NCBI RefSeq assembly: GCF_036226605.1
Contig: NZ_CP109000.1
Span: 620,001-684,000, forward strand
Length of the DNA: 64,000 nucleotides
From: Streptomyces sp. NBC_00704
GTDB taxonomy: Bacteria; Actinomycetota; Actinomycetes; Streptomycetales; Streptomycetaceae
Direction of reading: 5' to 3'
Shown here piece after piece: positions 45,199 through 54,022 of the stretch (within the stretch, counting starts at the first letter, position 1; every line of letters begins with the position of its first letter). The notes under the pieces were generated by a model. It was not told the origin of the DNA, searched no databases, and was given only the letters and a program-made list of their open reading frames with translations. A program made the translations under genes and the position numbers.

Positions 45199-45816
45199 TC
45201 ACGGCATGTGACGGCGGGCCGACTCGTTCTCCTGGGCCAGGCGCCTGAGCGCCATCAGCGCGGGTTCGAGGAGGACGGTCAGCAGCAGGGCGCGCTCGGC
45301 GGCTTCCAGGGGGTCGTCGAGTCCGTCGAGCTGGTCGAGATCGAGGACCGCGGTGCGCTCGGCGAGGCGCGCGTACGGCAGGAGGGCGTGCCGGTCGAGC
45401 GGGACGCCGAGGGCGCGAAGACTGCTCAGGGTCTCGGCGAGGACCGTGCGGGCGGGCGCGGTCTCGTGCACGCGCCAGCCCAGCTCGTCGACGAGTTCGG
45501 CGACCTCGGCCGCCTCCGCGGACCCTTCGGCGGGTGCGCCGCCCACCCGCACGGATCCCAGGGCCACCCCCAGCACGCGGTGGGTGTCGCAGGCGTGCTC
45601 CGTGAGGGCGTCGAGCACCTCCCGGGCGGCGCCGACCGACAGACCGCGCACGCCCGTCAGCGCACGGATCAGCCGGAGCCGGTGCAGGTGCTGGTCGTCG
45701 TACTCGGCCTGGGTGGCGGAGGTCTGACGGCCCGGCGGGAGCAGCCCCTCGCGCAGGTAGTACTTGATCGTCGTCACGGACACGCCGCTGCGGCGGCTCA
45801 GTTCGGAGATGCGCAT
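45199..45816 (-). CDS. MerR-family transcriptional regulator
   Basis: A 205-aa regulator with N-terminal HTH MRISELSRRSGVSVTTIKYYLREGLLPPGRQTSATQAEYDDQHLHRLRLIRAL (MerR with the second wing helix) and a long helical C-terminal region without the Cys of metal-responsive members, so it likely binds an organic ligand. ATG at 45816 starts exactly at the HTH. It is divergent from a DHA2-type exporter with a 45-bp perfect palindrome between them, so it almost certainly controls the exporter and itself. Confidence 0.92.
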   Translation of the reverse strand: MRISELSRRSGVSVTTIKYYLREGLLPPGRQTSATQAEYDDQHLHRLRLIRALTGVRGLSVGAAREVLDALTEHACDTHRVLGVALGSVRVGGAPAEGSAEAAEVAELVDELGWRVHETAPARTVLAETLSSLRALGVPLDRHALLPYARLAERTAVLDLDQLDGLDDPLEAAERALLLTVLLEPALMALRRLAQENESARRHMP

Positions 45817-45855
45817 GCGGTCGGCTCCGGTTCGGTGTTCGGTCTTGCGACGGCC

Positions 45856-45900
45856 ATTGGATACCTCTACTCTCCAACTTGGAGAGTAGAGGTATCCAAT
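45856..45900. promoter_or_regulatory. Perfect 45-bp palindrome in the merR/exporter divergent promoter
   Basis: Twenty-two consecutive bases (from ATTGGATACCTCTACTCTCC at 45856 to AA at 45877) are exactly complementary to 45879-45900 around the single base at 45878. It starts 39 bp from the merR start and ends 33 bp before the exporter start. Most MerR sites are 18-24 bp with imperfect arms, so the length is exceptional. Confidence 0.9.
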
Positions 45901-45933
45901 CTTCCCATGCGCCGCCCGAGAGAAGGCACCGTC

Positions 45934-47394
45934 ATGACGCCGTCCGAGAGAAGCCCGGTCCTCGGCGGACCGGCCGCCGCCCCGCCGTCCGAACGCCGCC
46001 GCACACCCCTGTGGCTCGCCGTCGTCGCCGCGAGCGTGCCGATGTTCATGGTCGCGCTCGACAACCTCGTGGTCTCGACGGCCCTGCACACCCTGGCCGT
46101 CGACCTGGAGGCGGACACCCAGGAACTGCAGTGGTTCGTCAACGCGTACGTGCTGAGCTTCGCCTGTCTGCTCATGACCGGCGCGGCGCTCGGCGACCGG
46201 TTCGGGCGGCGGCGGGTCTTCGTCGCGGGCATCGCGGTGTTCACCCTGGCCTCCGCCGGCTGCGGTCTCGCCGACACCAGCGCCCAGCTGATCGCGTTCC
46301 GCACGGTCCAGGGCTTCGGCGCGGCGGCCGTGATGCCGCTGTCGCTGACCCTGCTGGCGCAGGCCGTGCCGGACCGGCTGCGCGGCATGGCGCTGGGCGT
46401 GTGGTCCGGGATCAGCGGTCTGGCCGTGGCGATGGGGCCGGTGGTCGGCGGCGCGGTCGTCGACGGCCTGGACTGGCGCTGGATCTTCTGGATCAACGTG
46501 CCGGTGTGCGTGATCGCGATCCCGCTGGTGCTGTTCGCCCTGCGGGAGAGTTCCCTGCCCGGCGTCCGGCTCGACCTGGTCGGCATGGTGCTCGCCGCGG
46601 CCGGTCTGTGCGCGGTGGTGTGGGCGATCGTGCACGGCGAGCCCGACGGCTGGACGTCGGTGAGGGTGCTGGGCGGGTTCACGGCGGGCGCGGCGCTGCT
46701 GGCCGGGTTCGTCGCCCGGGAGGCGCGGACGCCCGAGCCGATGCTGCCGCTGTCGTTCTACCGGGCGCGGTCCTTCACGCTCACCAACATCGTCTCGGCG
46801 ACCATGTACTTCGGTGTCTTCGGCTCGCTGTTCCTGCTGGCCCAGTACCTGCAGATCGTGCCCGCGCGCACCCCGCTGGAGGCCGGTGTGCGGACCCTGG
46901 CCTGGACGCTGATGCCGATGTTCGTCGCCCCCGTCGCCGGAATGCTGACCGACCGGGTGGGCGGCGGTCGGCTGATGGCCCTCGGCCTGTTCCTCCAGGG
47001 CGTCGGCCTGGGCTGGATCAACCTCGTGGCCGACGTCGACACGGCGTACTCGGCCCTGGTCGGGCCGATGATCGTGGCCGGTGTCGGCATGGGCTTCGTG
47101 TTCGCGCCGACGGCGGCGGTGGTGCTCGGCTCGGTCGCCAGGGAGCACGCGGGCAAGGCGTCCGGCGCCAACAGCACGGTCCGCGAGATCGGCGGCGCCC
47201 TCGGCATCGCCGTGCTGAGCACCGTGTTCGTGGCCCACGGCAGCACGCTGGGCCCCCGGCAGTTCGTCGACGGGCTGCACCCCGCGGTGTGGGTCGGGGT
47301 CGCGGTGGTGTTCGCCGGCGCCCTGTGCGCCCTGGGCATCCCGCGCCGGCAGCAGCCCGTGGACCACTCGCCGGACAGCCCCGACGCCCCCTGA
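45934..47394 (+). CDS. MFS multidrug exporter, DHA2/EmrB family (14 TM)
   Basis: A 486-aa drug:H+ antiporter. Motifs: MFMVALDNLVVSTALHTLAVDL (helix 1 with the DHA2 Asp), GAALGDRFGRRRVF (motif A), FRTVQGFGAAAVMPLSL (motif B), GPVVGGAVVDGLDWRWIFWINVP (motif C). Fourteen hydrophobic segments can be counted. ATG at 45934 is chosen over the ATG at 45907 because AGAAGG precedes it. Divergent MerR regulator. Substrate probably toxic organic compounds. Confidence 0.93.
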   Translation: MTPSERSPVLGGPAAAPPSERRRTPLWLAVVAASVPMFMVALDNLVVSTALHTLAVDLEADTQELQWFVNAYVLSFACLLMTGAALGDRFGRRRVFVAGIAVFTLASAGCGLADTSAQLIAFRTVQGFGAAAVMPLSLTLLAQAVPDRLRGMALGVWSGISGLAVAMGPVVGGAVVDGLDWRWIFWINVPVCVIAIPLVLFALRESSLPGVRLDLVGMVLAAAGLCAVVWAIVHGEPDGWTSVRVLGGFTAGAALLAGFVAREARTPEPMLPLSFYRARSFTLTNIVSATMYFGVFGSLFLLAQYLQIVPARTPLEAGVRTLAWTLMPMFVAPVAGMLTDRVGGGRLMALGLFLQGVGLGWINLVADVDTAYSALVGPMIVAGVGMGFVFAPTAAVVLGSVAREHAGKASGANSTVREIGGALGIAVLSTVFVAHGSTLGPRQFVDGLHPAVWVGVAVVFAGALCALGIPRRQQPVDHSPDSPDAP

Positions 47395-47605
47395 CCGGCG
47401 GCAGGCGGCCGGCGCCCGCCACGGGGGACGGCCGGCGCCCGCTCCGGCTCCCCCGTGGCCCCGCTCCTCGGCCCGCCCCGCGCTCCCTCGCAAGCCCGCG
47501 TGCGCACCCTCGCACTCCCCCGCACACCTGAGCGCGGGGCCGCTGGAATGATCGAAAATCCGTAGGGTTAGCATATGAGCGCCACCTAGCTCGAAAGATA
47601 GGCCC

Positions 47606-49060
47606 GTGACGCTCAACGACGATTCGTTCACTGACTGGAAGAACCGCGAGGAGATCGCGGAGTCGATGATCCCGATGATCGGGAAGCTGCACCGCGAGCG
47701 GGACGTGACCGTCCTGCTGCACAGCCGCTCCCTGGTGAACAAGTCGGTGGTCAGCATCCTCAAGACCCACCGGTTCGCCCGGCAGATCGCGGGCGAGGAG
47801 CTCTCGGTCACCGAGACGCTGCCGTTCCTGGAGGCCCTCACCACTCTGGACCTCGGTCCGGCCCAGATCGACATCGGCATCCTCGCCGAGAGCCACCGCG
47901 CCGACGACCGCGGCCTGTCGGTGCTCGACTTCACCGCCGAGGCCGTCGCGGGCGCCACCGGCGCCGGCAAGATCGACCGCCGCGAGCCGCGCGACGTCGT
48001 GCTGTACGGCTTCGGCCGCATCGGCCGGCTCGTCGCCCGGCTGCTCATCGAGAAGTCCGGCTCCGGCAACGGTCTGCGGCTGCGCGCCATCGTGGTGCGC
48101 GGCGGCGGGGCCCGGGCCGCCGACGATCTCGTCAAGCGGGCCTCCCTGCTGCGCCGCGACTCCGTGCACGGCCAGTTCCAGGGCACCATCACGGTCGACG
48201 AGGCCAGCAACCGCATCATCGCCAACGGCAACGAGATCACGGTCGTCTACGCCGACGACCCGTCCGAGATCGACTACACGGCGTACGGCATCGACAACGC
48301 CATCCTGATCGACAACACCGGCAAGTGGCGCGACCGCGAGGGACTCTCGCAGCACCTGCGGCCCGGCATCGACAAGGTGGTGCTGACCGCGCCCGGCAAG
48401 GGCGACGTGCCGAACATCGTGCACGGCGTCAACCACGACACGATCAAGCCGGACGAGCAGATCCTGTCCTGCGCCTCCTGCACCACCAACGCGATCGTGC
48501 CGCCGCTGAAGGCGATGAACGACGAGTACGGCGTGCTGCGCGGCCACGTGGAGACGGTCCACTCGTTCACCAACGACCAGAACCTGCTGGACAACTACCA
48601 CAAGGCCGACCGGCGCGGGCGTTCGGCGCCGCTGAACATGGTCATCACCGAGACCGGCGCCGCGTCCGCGGTCGCCAAGGCGCTGCCCGAGCTCAAGGCG
48701 CCCATCACCGGCAGCTCGATCCGGGTGCCGGTGCCGGACGTCTCGATCGCGATCCTGAGCCTGCGGCTCGGCCGCGAGTCCGACCGCGAGGAGGTCCTCG
48801 AATACCTGCGCGGCATCTCGCTGACCTCGCCGCTGCGCCGTCAGATCGACTTCACCACGGCGCCGGACGCGGTGTCGATGGACTTCATCGGCTCGCGCCA
48901 CGCCTCGATCATCGACGCCGGCGCCACCAAGGTCGACGGCGACAACGCGATCCTCTACCTCTGGTACGACAACGAGTTCGGCTACTCCTGCCAGGTCGTC
49001 CGCGTCGTCCAGCACGTCTCGGGCGTCGAGTACCCGACGTACCCCGCGACGAGCGCCTGA
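47606..49060 (+). CDS. gap: Glyceraldehyde-3-phosphate dehydrogenase, long form
   Basis: A 484-aa GAPDH; standard enzymes are about 335 aa. Residues 1-125 are an extra N-terminal region (DDSFTDWKNREEIAESMIPMIGKLHRERDVTVLLHSRSLVNKSVVSILKTHRFAR) of unknown role. Then comes the Rossmann fold (YGFGRIGR, 134-141) and the catalytic Cys292 in SCASCTTN. NAD/NADP preference cannot be decided. This long class is known in actinobacteria and some proteobacteria. GTG at 47606 follows AAAGATAGG. A perfect terminator follows. Confidence 0.9.
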   Translation: MTLNDDSFTDWKNREEIAESMIPMIGKLHRERDVTVLLHSRSLVNKSVVSILKTHRFARQIAGEELSVTETLPFLEALTTLDLGPAQIDIGILAESHRADDRGLSVLDFTAEAVAGATGAGKIDRREPRDVVLYGFGRIGRLVARLLIEKSGSGNGLRLRAIVVRGGGARAADDLVKRASLLRRDSVHGQFQGTITVDEASNRIIANGNEITVVYADDPSEIDYTAYGIDNAILIDNTGKWRDREGLSQHLRPGIDKVVLTAPGKGDVPNIVHGVNHDTIKPDEQILSCASCTTNAIVPPLKAMNDEYGVLRGHVETVHSFTNDQNLLDNYHKADRRGRSAPLNMVITETGAASAVAKALPELKAPITGSSIRVPVPDVSIAILSLRLGRESDREEVLEYLRGISLTSPLRRQIDFTTAPDAVSMDFIGSRHASIIDAGATKVDGDNAILYLWYDNEFGYSCQVVRVVQHVSGVEYPTYPATSA

Positions 49061-49080
49061 CCGGCTCCGGCCGGTACCGG

Positions 49081-49121
49081 ACGGCGGGGGCGGGCACTCC
49101 ACGAGTGTCCGCCCCCGCCGT
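49081..49121 (+). terminator. Terminator of the long gap gene
   Basis: An 18-bp stem (49081-49098 with 49104-49121, one G-U pair) and a 5-nt loop, followed by TTTCG, 20 bp after the stop. The clearest factor-independent terminator in the window. Confidence 0.8.
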
Positions 49122-49205
49122 TTCGCGTCCCCGCCCCCGCCGCCACGGCTCCCGCCCGACGGAGGCCCCCGCCGGTCGCGGGCCCGCGCCGGGCGGACGG
49201 ACGCG

Positions 49206-50645
49206 TCAGGCGGACGTCTCCGGGCGGCCGGACTCGGCCCAGTGGGTGTGGAACGCGCCGGGACGGTCGGTGCGGCCGTAGGTGTGGGCGCCGAAGTAGT
49301 CGCGCTGGCCCTGGAGCAGGGCCGCCGGGAGCCGCTCCGAGCGCAGGGTGTCGTAGTGGGCGAGCGCGGCGGAGAAGGCCGGCACGGGGATGCCTCGGCG
49401 GGCGGCCGACGCCACGGTCTCCCGCCACGGCACCTGCGCGTCGGTGATCTCCATGGCGAACTCCATCTCGCCGAGCAGGCTGACCAGCTTCGGGTCGGCC
49501 GCGTACGCGGCGCGGATACGGTCCAGGAACGAGGCGCGGATGATGCAGCCGCCGCGCCAGATCCGGGCGACCGCCCCCAGGTCGATCTTCCAGCCGAACT
49601 CGGCGGCCGCGTCCTGGATCATCTTCCAGCCCTGGTCGTAGGCGATGACCTTCGAGGCGTAGAGGGCGTGCTCGACCTGCGAGGTGAAGCGCGAGGCCTC
49701 GGTGCGGCTGAGCGGGGGCGTGGTGCCGCCGGGGAGTCCGGCGTAGGCGGCGCGCAGTTCGCGCTGGCCGGAGGCGGCGCGGGCGAAGGTGGCCTGCGCG
49801 ATGGCCGTGACCGGCGAGCCGAGGTCCAGGGCGGTCTGTACGGTCCAGCGGCCGGTGCCCTTCTGACCGGCGGCGTCGACGACGACGTCCACGAAGGGCC
49901 GTCCGGTGCCGGCGTCGGTGTGGGCGAGCACCTCGGCGGTGATCTCGATGAGGTAGGAGCCGAGCCGGCCCTCGTTCCAGGTGCGGAAGACGCCGGCGAT
50001 CTCGGCAGGGCTGTACCCGGCGACCTGGCGGAGCAGGTCGTACGCCTCGGCGATGAGCTGCATGTCGGCGTACTCGATGCCGTTGTGCACCATCTTGACG
50101 AAGTGCCCGGCGCCGTCGGTGCCGATGTGGGTGGCGCAGGGCTCGCCGTCGACCTTCGCGCTGATGGACTCGAACATCGGGCCGAGGACGTCGTACGACT
50201 CGGGGGAGCCGCCGACCATGACGGCGGGCCCGTTGAGCGCGCCCTCCTCGCCGCCGGAGACGCCGGCGCCGACGAAGTGCAGGCCGCGCTCGCGCAGGGC
50301 CTCCTCGCGGCGGCGGGTGTCGGCGTAGTGGGCGTTGCCGCCGTCGATGATCATGTCGCCGGGCTCCAGGAGCGGGGCGAACTCCTCGATGACCGCGTCC
50401 GTGACCTCGCCCGCCTGCACCATGATCATCAGCCGCCGGGGGCGTTCCAGAGCCGCCACGAAGTCGGCCGCCGACTCGGCGGGGACGAAGGCGCCCTCGT
50501 GGCCGAACTCCTCGACGAGCGCACGGGTGCGACCGGCGCTGCGGTTGTGGACGGCGACGGTGTAGCCGTTGCGGGCGAAGTTGCGCGCGAGGTTGCGGCC
50601 CATCACGCCGAGGCCGGTGACGCCGATGGCGGCGGTTGCGTTCAC
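49206..50645 (-). CDS. gnd: 6-phosphogluconate dehydrogenase, decarboxylating
   Basis: Oxidises 6-phosphogluconate to ribulose 5-phosphate in the pentose phosphate pathway, giving NADPH. The 479-aa protein has the long-chain form layout: GVTGLGVMGRNLARNFARNGYTVAVHNRS (NADP fold), VGAGVSGGEEGALNGPAVMVGG, GAGHFVKMVHNGIEYADMQLIAEAYDLL (catalytic Lys/Asn) and WKIDLGAVARIWRGGCIIRA. GTG at 50645 gives the family start NATAAIGVTG. Convergent with gap. Confidence 0.95.
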   Translation of the reverse strand: MNATAAIGVTGLGVMGRNLARNFARNGYTVAVHNRSAGRTRALVEEFGHEGAFVPAESAADFVAALERPRRLMIMVQAGEVTDAVIEEFAPLLEPGDMIIDGGNAHYADTRRREEALRERGLHFVGAGVSGGEEGALNGPAVMVGGSPESYDVLGPMFESISAKVDGEPCATHIGTDGAGHFVKMVHNGIEYADMQLIAEAYDLLRQVAGYSPAEIAGVFRTWNEGRLGSYLIEITAEVLAHTDAGTGRPFVDVVVDAAGQKGTGRWTVQTALDLGSPVTAIAQATFARAASGQRELRAAYAGLPGGTTPPLSRTEASRFTSQVEHALYASKVIAYDQGWKMIQDAAAEFGWKIDLGAVARIWRGGCIIRASFLDRIRAAYAADPKLVSLLGEMEFAMEITDAQVPWRETVASAARRGIPVPAFSAALAHYDTLRSERLPAALLQGQRDYFGAHTYGRTDRPGAFHTHWAESGRPETSA

Positions 50646-50843
50646 GAGGTACGTCCCTTGGATCGATGGCGCGGTCGGAGGGGCGGGCGGCCCCCGGTAC
50701 CCCCAGGTACGGACCGACGGCCGGTTCTTCTCGATTCCGCGCCGAATCATCGCGAACGGGATCCCGGGCTCGTCGCCCGCCGCTCCCCGGTGGGGCCCCG
50801 ACCGATCTCCGGCCGACCTCGGACCGATCTCCGGCCGACGCCC

Positions 50844-51044
50844 GGACGACGGCCGGCCGGTCCCCGCCGGAACACGGCCGCCTGCCCGCCACCCGCCCAC
50901 CTGGCCCGGACGGCCGCCGCCCGGAACCCACCGCCGGATCCCGTCCGTTCCCCTGCCGGTCCCCGGTTGAGCCCCGACTGATCTCCGGACGACAGCCGGC
51001 CGGTCCCCGCCGGAACACGGCCGCCTGACTGCCGCCCGCCCACC
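50844..51044. repeat. Diverged ~58-bp direct repeat upstream of gnd
   Basis: The segments 50844-50901 and 50987-51044 (offset 143) share GGACGAC[G/A]GCCGGCCGG and the following GTCCCCGCCGGAACACGGCC with about four differences. Shorter copies of the same words (CCGATCTCCGGCCGAC) recur at 50805-50845. The stretch 50646-51167 holds no gene. Confidence 0.7.
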
Positions 51045-51167
51045 GGAGTGCGGGATTCCGGCCGATCACGCGCCGGGGTCCCGGCGGATCCCGGCGATCA
51101 GCCGATCAGCCGATCGGCGGCCGGGGCCGAGCCCGGCGCCGTCCGCGTCCCGGCCGCGCCGGGGCCG

Positions 51168-51674
51168 CTACCGGCGGCGCCAGGGCAGTGCGGCCGGGTC
51201 GGTCTCGGTGCTCTCGGCCCGGTGCAGGGCCTGGCTGATCGCCTCGCCGATCTCGGCGAACTGACGCACCTGTTCCGGCGTGAGGACGTCGAACACCGCC
51301 CGTCGCACCGCCTCGACGTGACCGGGGGCCACCTCCTCCAGCAGCTCCCTGCCCCGGTCGGTGAGGAAGGCGAGCTGTCCACGGCCGTCGGCGGGGTCCA
51401 CCCGGCGGTCGACGAGCCCCGCCTCGCGCAGCCGGTTCACGGCATGGGTGAGCCGGCTGCGGGTGATCTTCAGACGCTCGGCGAGGTCCGACATCCCGAG
51501 GGTGCCGTCGGGCGCCATCGAGAGGTAGGCCAGCAGGCTGTAGTCGGCGTGCGTCATCCCGGCGTCGCGCCGCAGCTGGCGGTTGAGGTGGTCCCCGAGC
51601 AGCGTGGAGAACTCGACGTAGGCCAGCCAGGCTCGTCGTTCGTCGGCGTTGAGCCAGCGGGGCGTCGTGGACAT
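51168..51674 (-). CDS. MarR-family transcriptional regulator
   Basis: A 168-aa MarR protein: SDLAERLKITRSRLTHAVNRLREAGLVDRRVDPADGRGQLAFLTDRGRELLEEV is the HTH and wing, with helices LAYVEFSTLLGDHLNRQLRRDAGMTHADYSLLAYLSMAP before it. ATG at 51674 is used; GTG at 51680 adds two residues. It is unlinked to an obvious target; the neighbouring glycanase is under CebR instead. Confidence 0.9.
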   Translation of the reverse strand: MSTTPRWLNADERRAWLAYVEFSTLLGDHLNRQLRRDAGMTHADYSLLAYLSMAPDGTLGMSDLAERLKITRSRLTHAVNRLREAGLVDRRVDPADGRGQLAFLTDRGRELLEEVAPGHVEAVRRAVFDVLTPEQVRQFAEIGEAISQALHRAESTETDPAALPWRRR

Positions 51675-51823
51675 GGCCACACAGTACGGCGTGCCCGGCG
51701 GGGCGGACCGTCGACCGGCGGAGGCGGCGAACGCCTCACGCCGACCGCCGGCAGGGCCTGCCGGTCCGGTGGCCGGGCGGGGCTACGGCGCCCCGGCCGG
51801 CCGCCGGTCCGTGGTGCGGCCCG

Positions 51824-53602
51824 TCAGACCGTGGCGCACGCCCCGCCGTTCAGGGTGAACGCGGTCGGCGCGGTGTTGGTCGCGCCCTTGCCGCCGATGA
51901 ATCCGACGGTGACCGAGCCGCCGGCGGGGACGGTGGAGGTGTAGGCGGCGGGGGTCACGGTCACCGAGCCGCCGCTCTGGGCGGCGGTCCCGCCCCACAT
52001 GCTGGCCACGCTCTGGCCGTTCGCGAAGACGAAGCCGAGCCGCCAGCCGCTGATCGGGGCCGCGCCGGTGTTGCGCAGGGTGATCTCCGCCTGGAAGCCG
52101 CCCGGCCACTCCCCCACCACGCGGTAGCCGACGGAGCAGGCCACGGCGGGCGCGCTCGCGGTCGTGACGGCGACGGCGGCCGAGCGGGCGGAGCGGTTGC
52201 CGGCGGCGTCCCGGGCGTAGACGGCGAAGGTGTACGCCGTGTTCGCCGTCAGGCCGGTCACGGTGGCCGTGGTGGCGGTCGACGCGGCGACGCCGGTCTC
52301 GGTGGTCCCGTCGACCCGCACGACGTCGTAGCCGGCGACGCCGACGTCGTCGGTGGCGGCGGCCCAGGACAGGGTGGCCGACGTCGCCGTCACCGCGGAG
52401 GCGACCGGGGCGCCGGGGGCGGTGGGGGCGTGGGTGTCACCCGGCGTTCCGCCGCCGAAGACGGTGGCCTCCTTCGCGGTCTGGGCGATGCCGTCGACGC
52501 CGTTGAAGATGCGCTTGCCCCACGAACTGAGCCGGGCGGGATCGAAGTCGAGCGTCAGGTCGAGGATCGGGTCGGTGTTTCCGCTCCACGACCAGGCCAG
52601 GTAGCCGAGCCCCAACCGCTGGGCGGCGGCCATCATGGTGTCCTCGTCGGGGTCCCCGTACTGGTCGGCGGGGCCGCCGAACTCGCCTATCAGGAGCGGC
52701 AGTCCGGCGTCGACGAAGGTGTCGAGGTAGTCGGTGACCTCCGCCGCCGTGTCGAAGACGCTGTACATGTGGATCGAGAAGATCAGGTTGCCGGTGGCGT
52801 CGGCGTCGTACACCGACCGGGCGTTGGCCTTCATCACGCCCTGCCAGTCCTGGCCCCAGTTGGGGGCGTCCACCATGATCGTGTGCTGGAGTCCGGCGGC
52901 CCGCAGCTTCTTGACCGCGGCGGTCGTGGGCGCCGTCCAGCCCGCCGGATCGGTGTTGCCCCACGGCTCGTTGCCGATGTTGACGATGATGTAGTCCTCC
53001 TGGCCGGCCAGGACGTCCTTGAGGCCGATCCAGTAGTCGGCCGCCTGGTCGAGCGTCCCGGCCGCGCTGTCCTCGCCGTAGCCGGTGGTGTCGTGCACCT
53101 CCAGGACGCAGATGAGCCGGTTCGCCTTGCACTGGGCGATGACGTTCGCGACGTCGGAGGGACTGTTGGCGCTCCAGCGGTGGCCGTCGGCGAGGACCAC
53201 GCGCACGGCGTTGGCGCCCATCGCCTTGATGTCGGCCAGCGACTGCTGCGTCCGGCCCGGGTACCAGGTGTGGGCGTGGTTGACGCCGCGCATCACGAAG
53301 TCGTTCCCGTTGCGCTCCACCAGGCGGCCGCCGCTGATGTGGAGACCGGCGGCCTGGGCCTCGGGCGAGCGGGTCTGCGCGTGGGCGACGGACGGGCACA
53401 GCGCGCCGACGAGGACCAGGCCGAGAAGGGCCGCCAGCCTGGTCAGCAGCGTGCCCAGGGGCAGGCCCGCGCGACCCGCGGGCAAGGCGCTCACGCCTGC
53501 GCCCGCGCTGCCGACCGCCGTGCTCGCAGTGCTGCTCGTGCTCGCCGTGCTGCTCGTTGCGCTTCCGGTCGTGCGTGGGGACGTGCTTCTCGGCGTTCTC
53601 AC
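51824..53602 (-). CDS. Secreted GH5 beta-mannanase-like glycanase with FN3 and CBM2 modules
   Basis: A 592-aa extracellular enzyme. Domains: long Ser/Thr-rich N-region and signal (TRLAALLGLVLVGALCPSVAHA), GH5 (about 75-385: GLHISGGRLVERNGNDFVMRGVNHAHTWYP, acid/base Glu in VNIGNEPWGN, nucleophile Glu in LLIGEFGGPADQ), an FN3 module (about 400-490: APTAPGAPVASAVTATSATLSW) and a cellulose-binding CBM2 (about 495-592: CSVGYRVVGEWPGGFQAEITLRNTG). The GH5 part resembles subfamily 8 mannanases. GTG at 53602 has TGGAG; GTG at 53494 would give a tidier 40-aa signal. A CebR box lies at 53674-53687. Confidence 0.92.
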   Translation of the reverse strand: MRTPRSTSPRTTGSATSSTASTSSTASTAVGSAGAGVSALPAGRAGLPLGTLLTRLAALLGLVLVGALCPSVAHAQTRSPEAQAAGLHISGGRLVERNGNDFVMRGVNHAHTWYPGRTQQSLADIKAMGANAVRVVLADGHRWSANSPSDVANVIAQCKANRLICVLEVHDTTGYGEDSAAGTLDQAADYWIGLKDVLAGQEDYIIVNIGNEPWGNTDPAGWTAPTTAAVKKLRAAGLQHTIMVDAPNWGQDWQGVMKANARSVYDADATGNLIFSIHMYSVFDTAAEVTDYLDTFVDAGLPLLIGEFGGPADQYGDPDEDTMMAAAQRLGLGYLAWSWSGNTDPILDLTLDFDPARLSSWGKRIFNGVDGIAQTAKEATVFGGGTPGDTHAPTAPGAPVASAVTATSATLSWAAATDDVGVAGYDVVRVDGTTETGVAASTATTATVTGLTANTAYTFAVYARDAAGNRSARSAAVAVTTASAPAVACSVGYRVVGEWPGGFQAEITLRNTGAAPISGWRLGFVFANGQSVASMWGGTAAQSGGSVTVTPAAYTSTVPAGGSVTVGFIGGKGATNTAPTAFTLNGGACATV

Positions 53603-53673
53603 TGCGACTCCAGGAAGTGAGGCCCAGGGACCCAGGCGACGGTGGGGGGAAGGGTTGGGGACGGACGTGCATG

Positions 53674-53687
53674 TGGGAGCGCTCCCA
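53674..53687. promoter_or_regulatory. CebR operator TGGGAGCGCTCCCA
   Basis: An exact match to the 14-bp palindrome bound by CebR, the cellobiose-responsive LacI-family repressor of cellulose use in Streptomyces. It is 72 bp upstream of the glycanase start, downstream of a possible TTGACG -35 (53710-53715 on the minus strand), so it overlaps the -10/start-point region. Confidence 0.85.
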
Positions 53688-54022
53688 TGAAGCCATTGCG
53701 TCGAGTACACGTCAAGATGTCGCGCAGGAACGGCGCGCAGGGCGGGCGCGGACCGGCGGGCGCGGACCGGCGGGCACGGACGGGGCGGGCGCGGAGGGAG
53801 CCGAGCGGGGCCCCTCGGACGTCGGTCAGGCGCGTCCCGCGAGTCACGTCGTCAGGTCCGCGTGCACCGCTTCGCGTTGGTGTTCCGGTGACGGCGATGT
53901 GTGGGTGTTGTATCCGGAGGCCGCGCGGTGCCTGCCTATAGGCCCTTCGGTACGGATTCGGTCCGTCGCCTCCGACGGGGACGGCTTGCGACGGTATCCG
54001 CCGTGCAGTAACCAGGTTCACC
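53688..54022. other. Gene-free stretch between the glycanase and yceI
   Basis: Contains 2.7 copies of a 14-bp tandem repeat (GGGCGCGGACCGGC, 53744-53781) and no recognisable gene. TTGCGA at 53986 could be a -35 for yceI, with a weak -10 near 54008. Confidence 0.5.
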
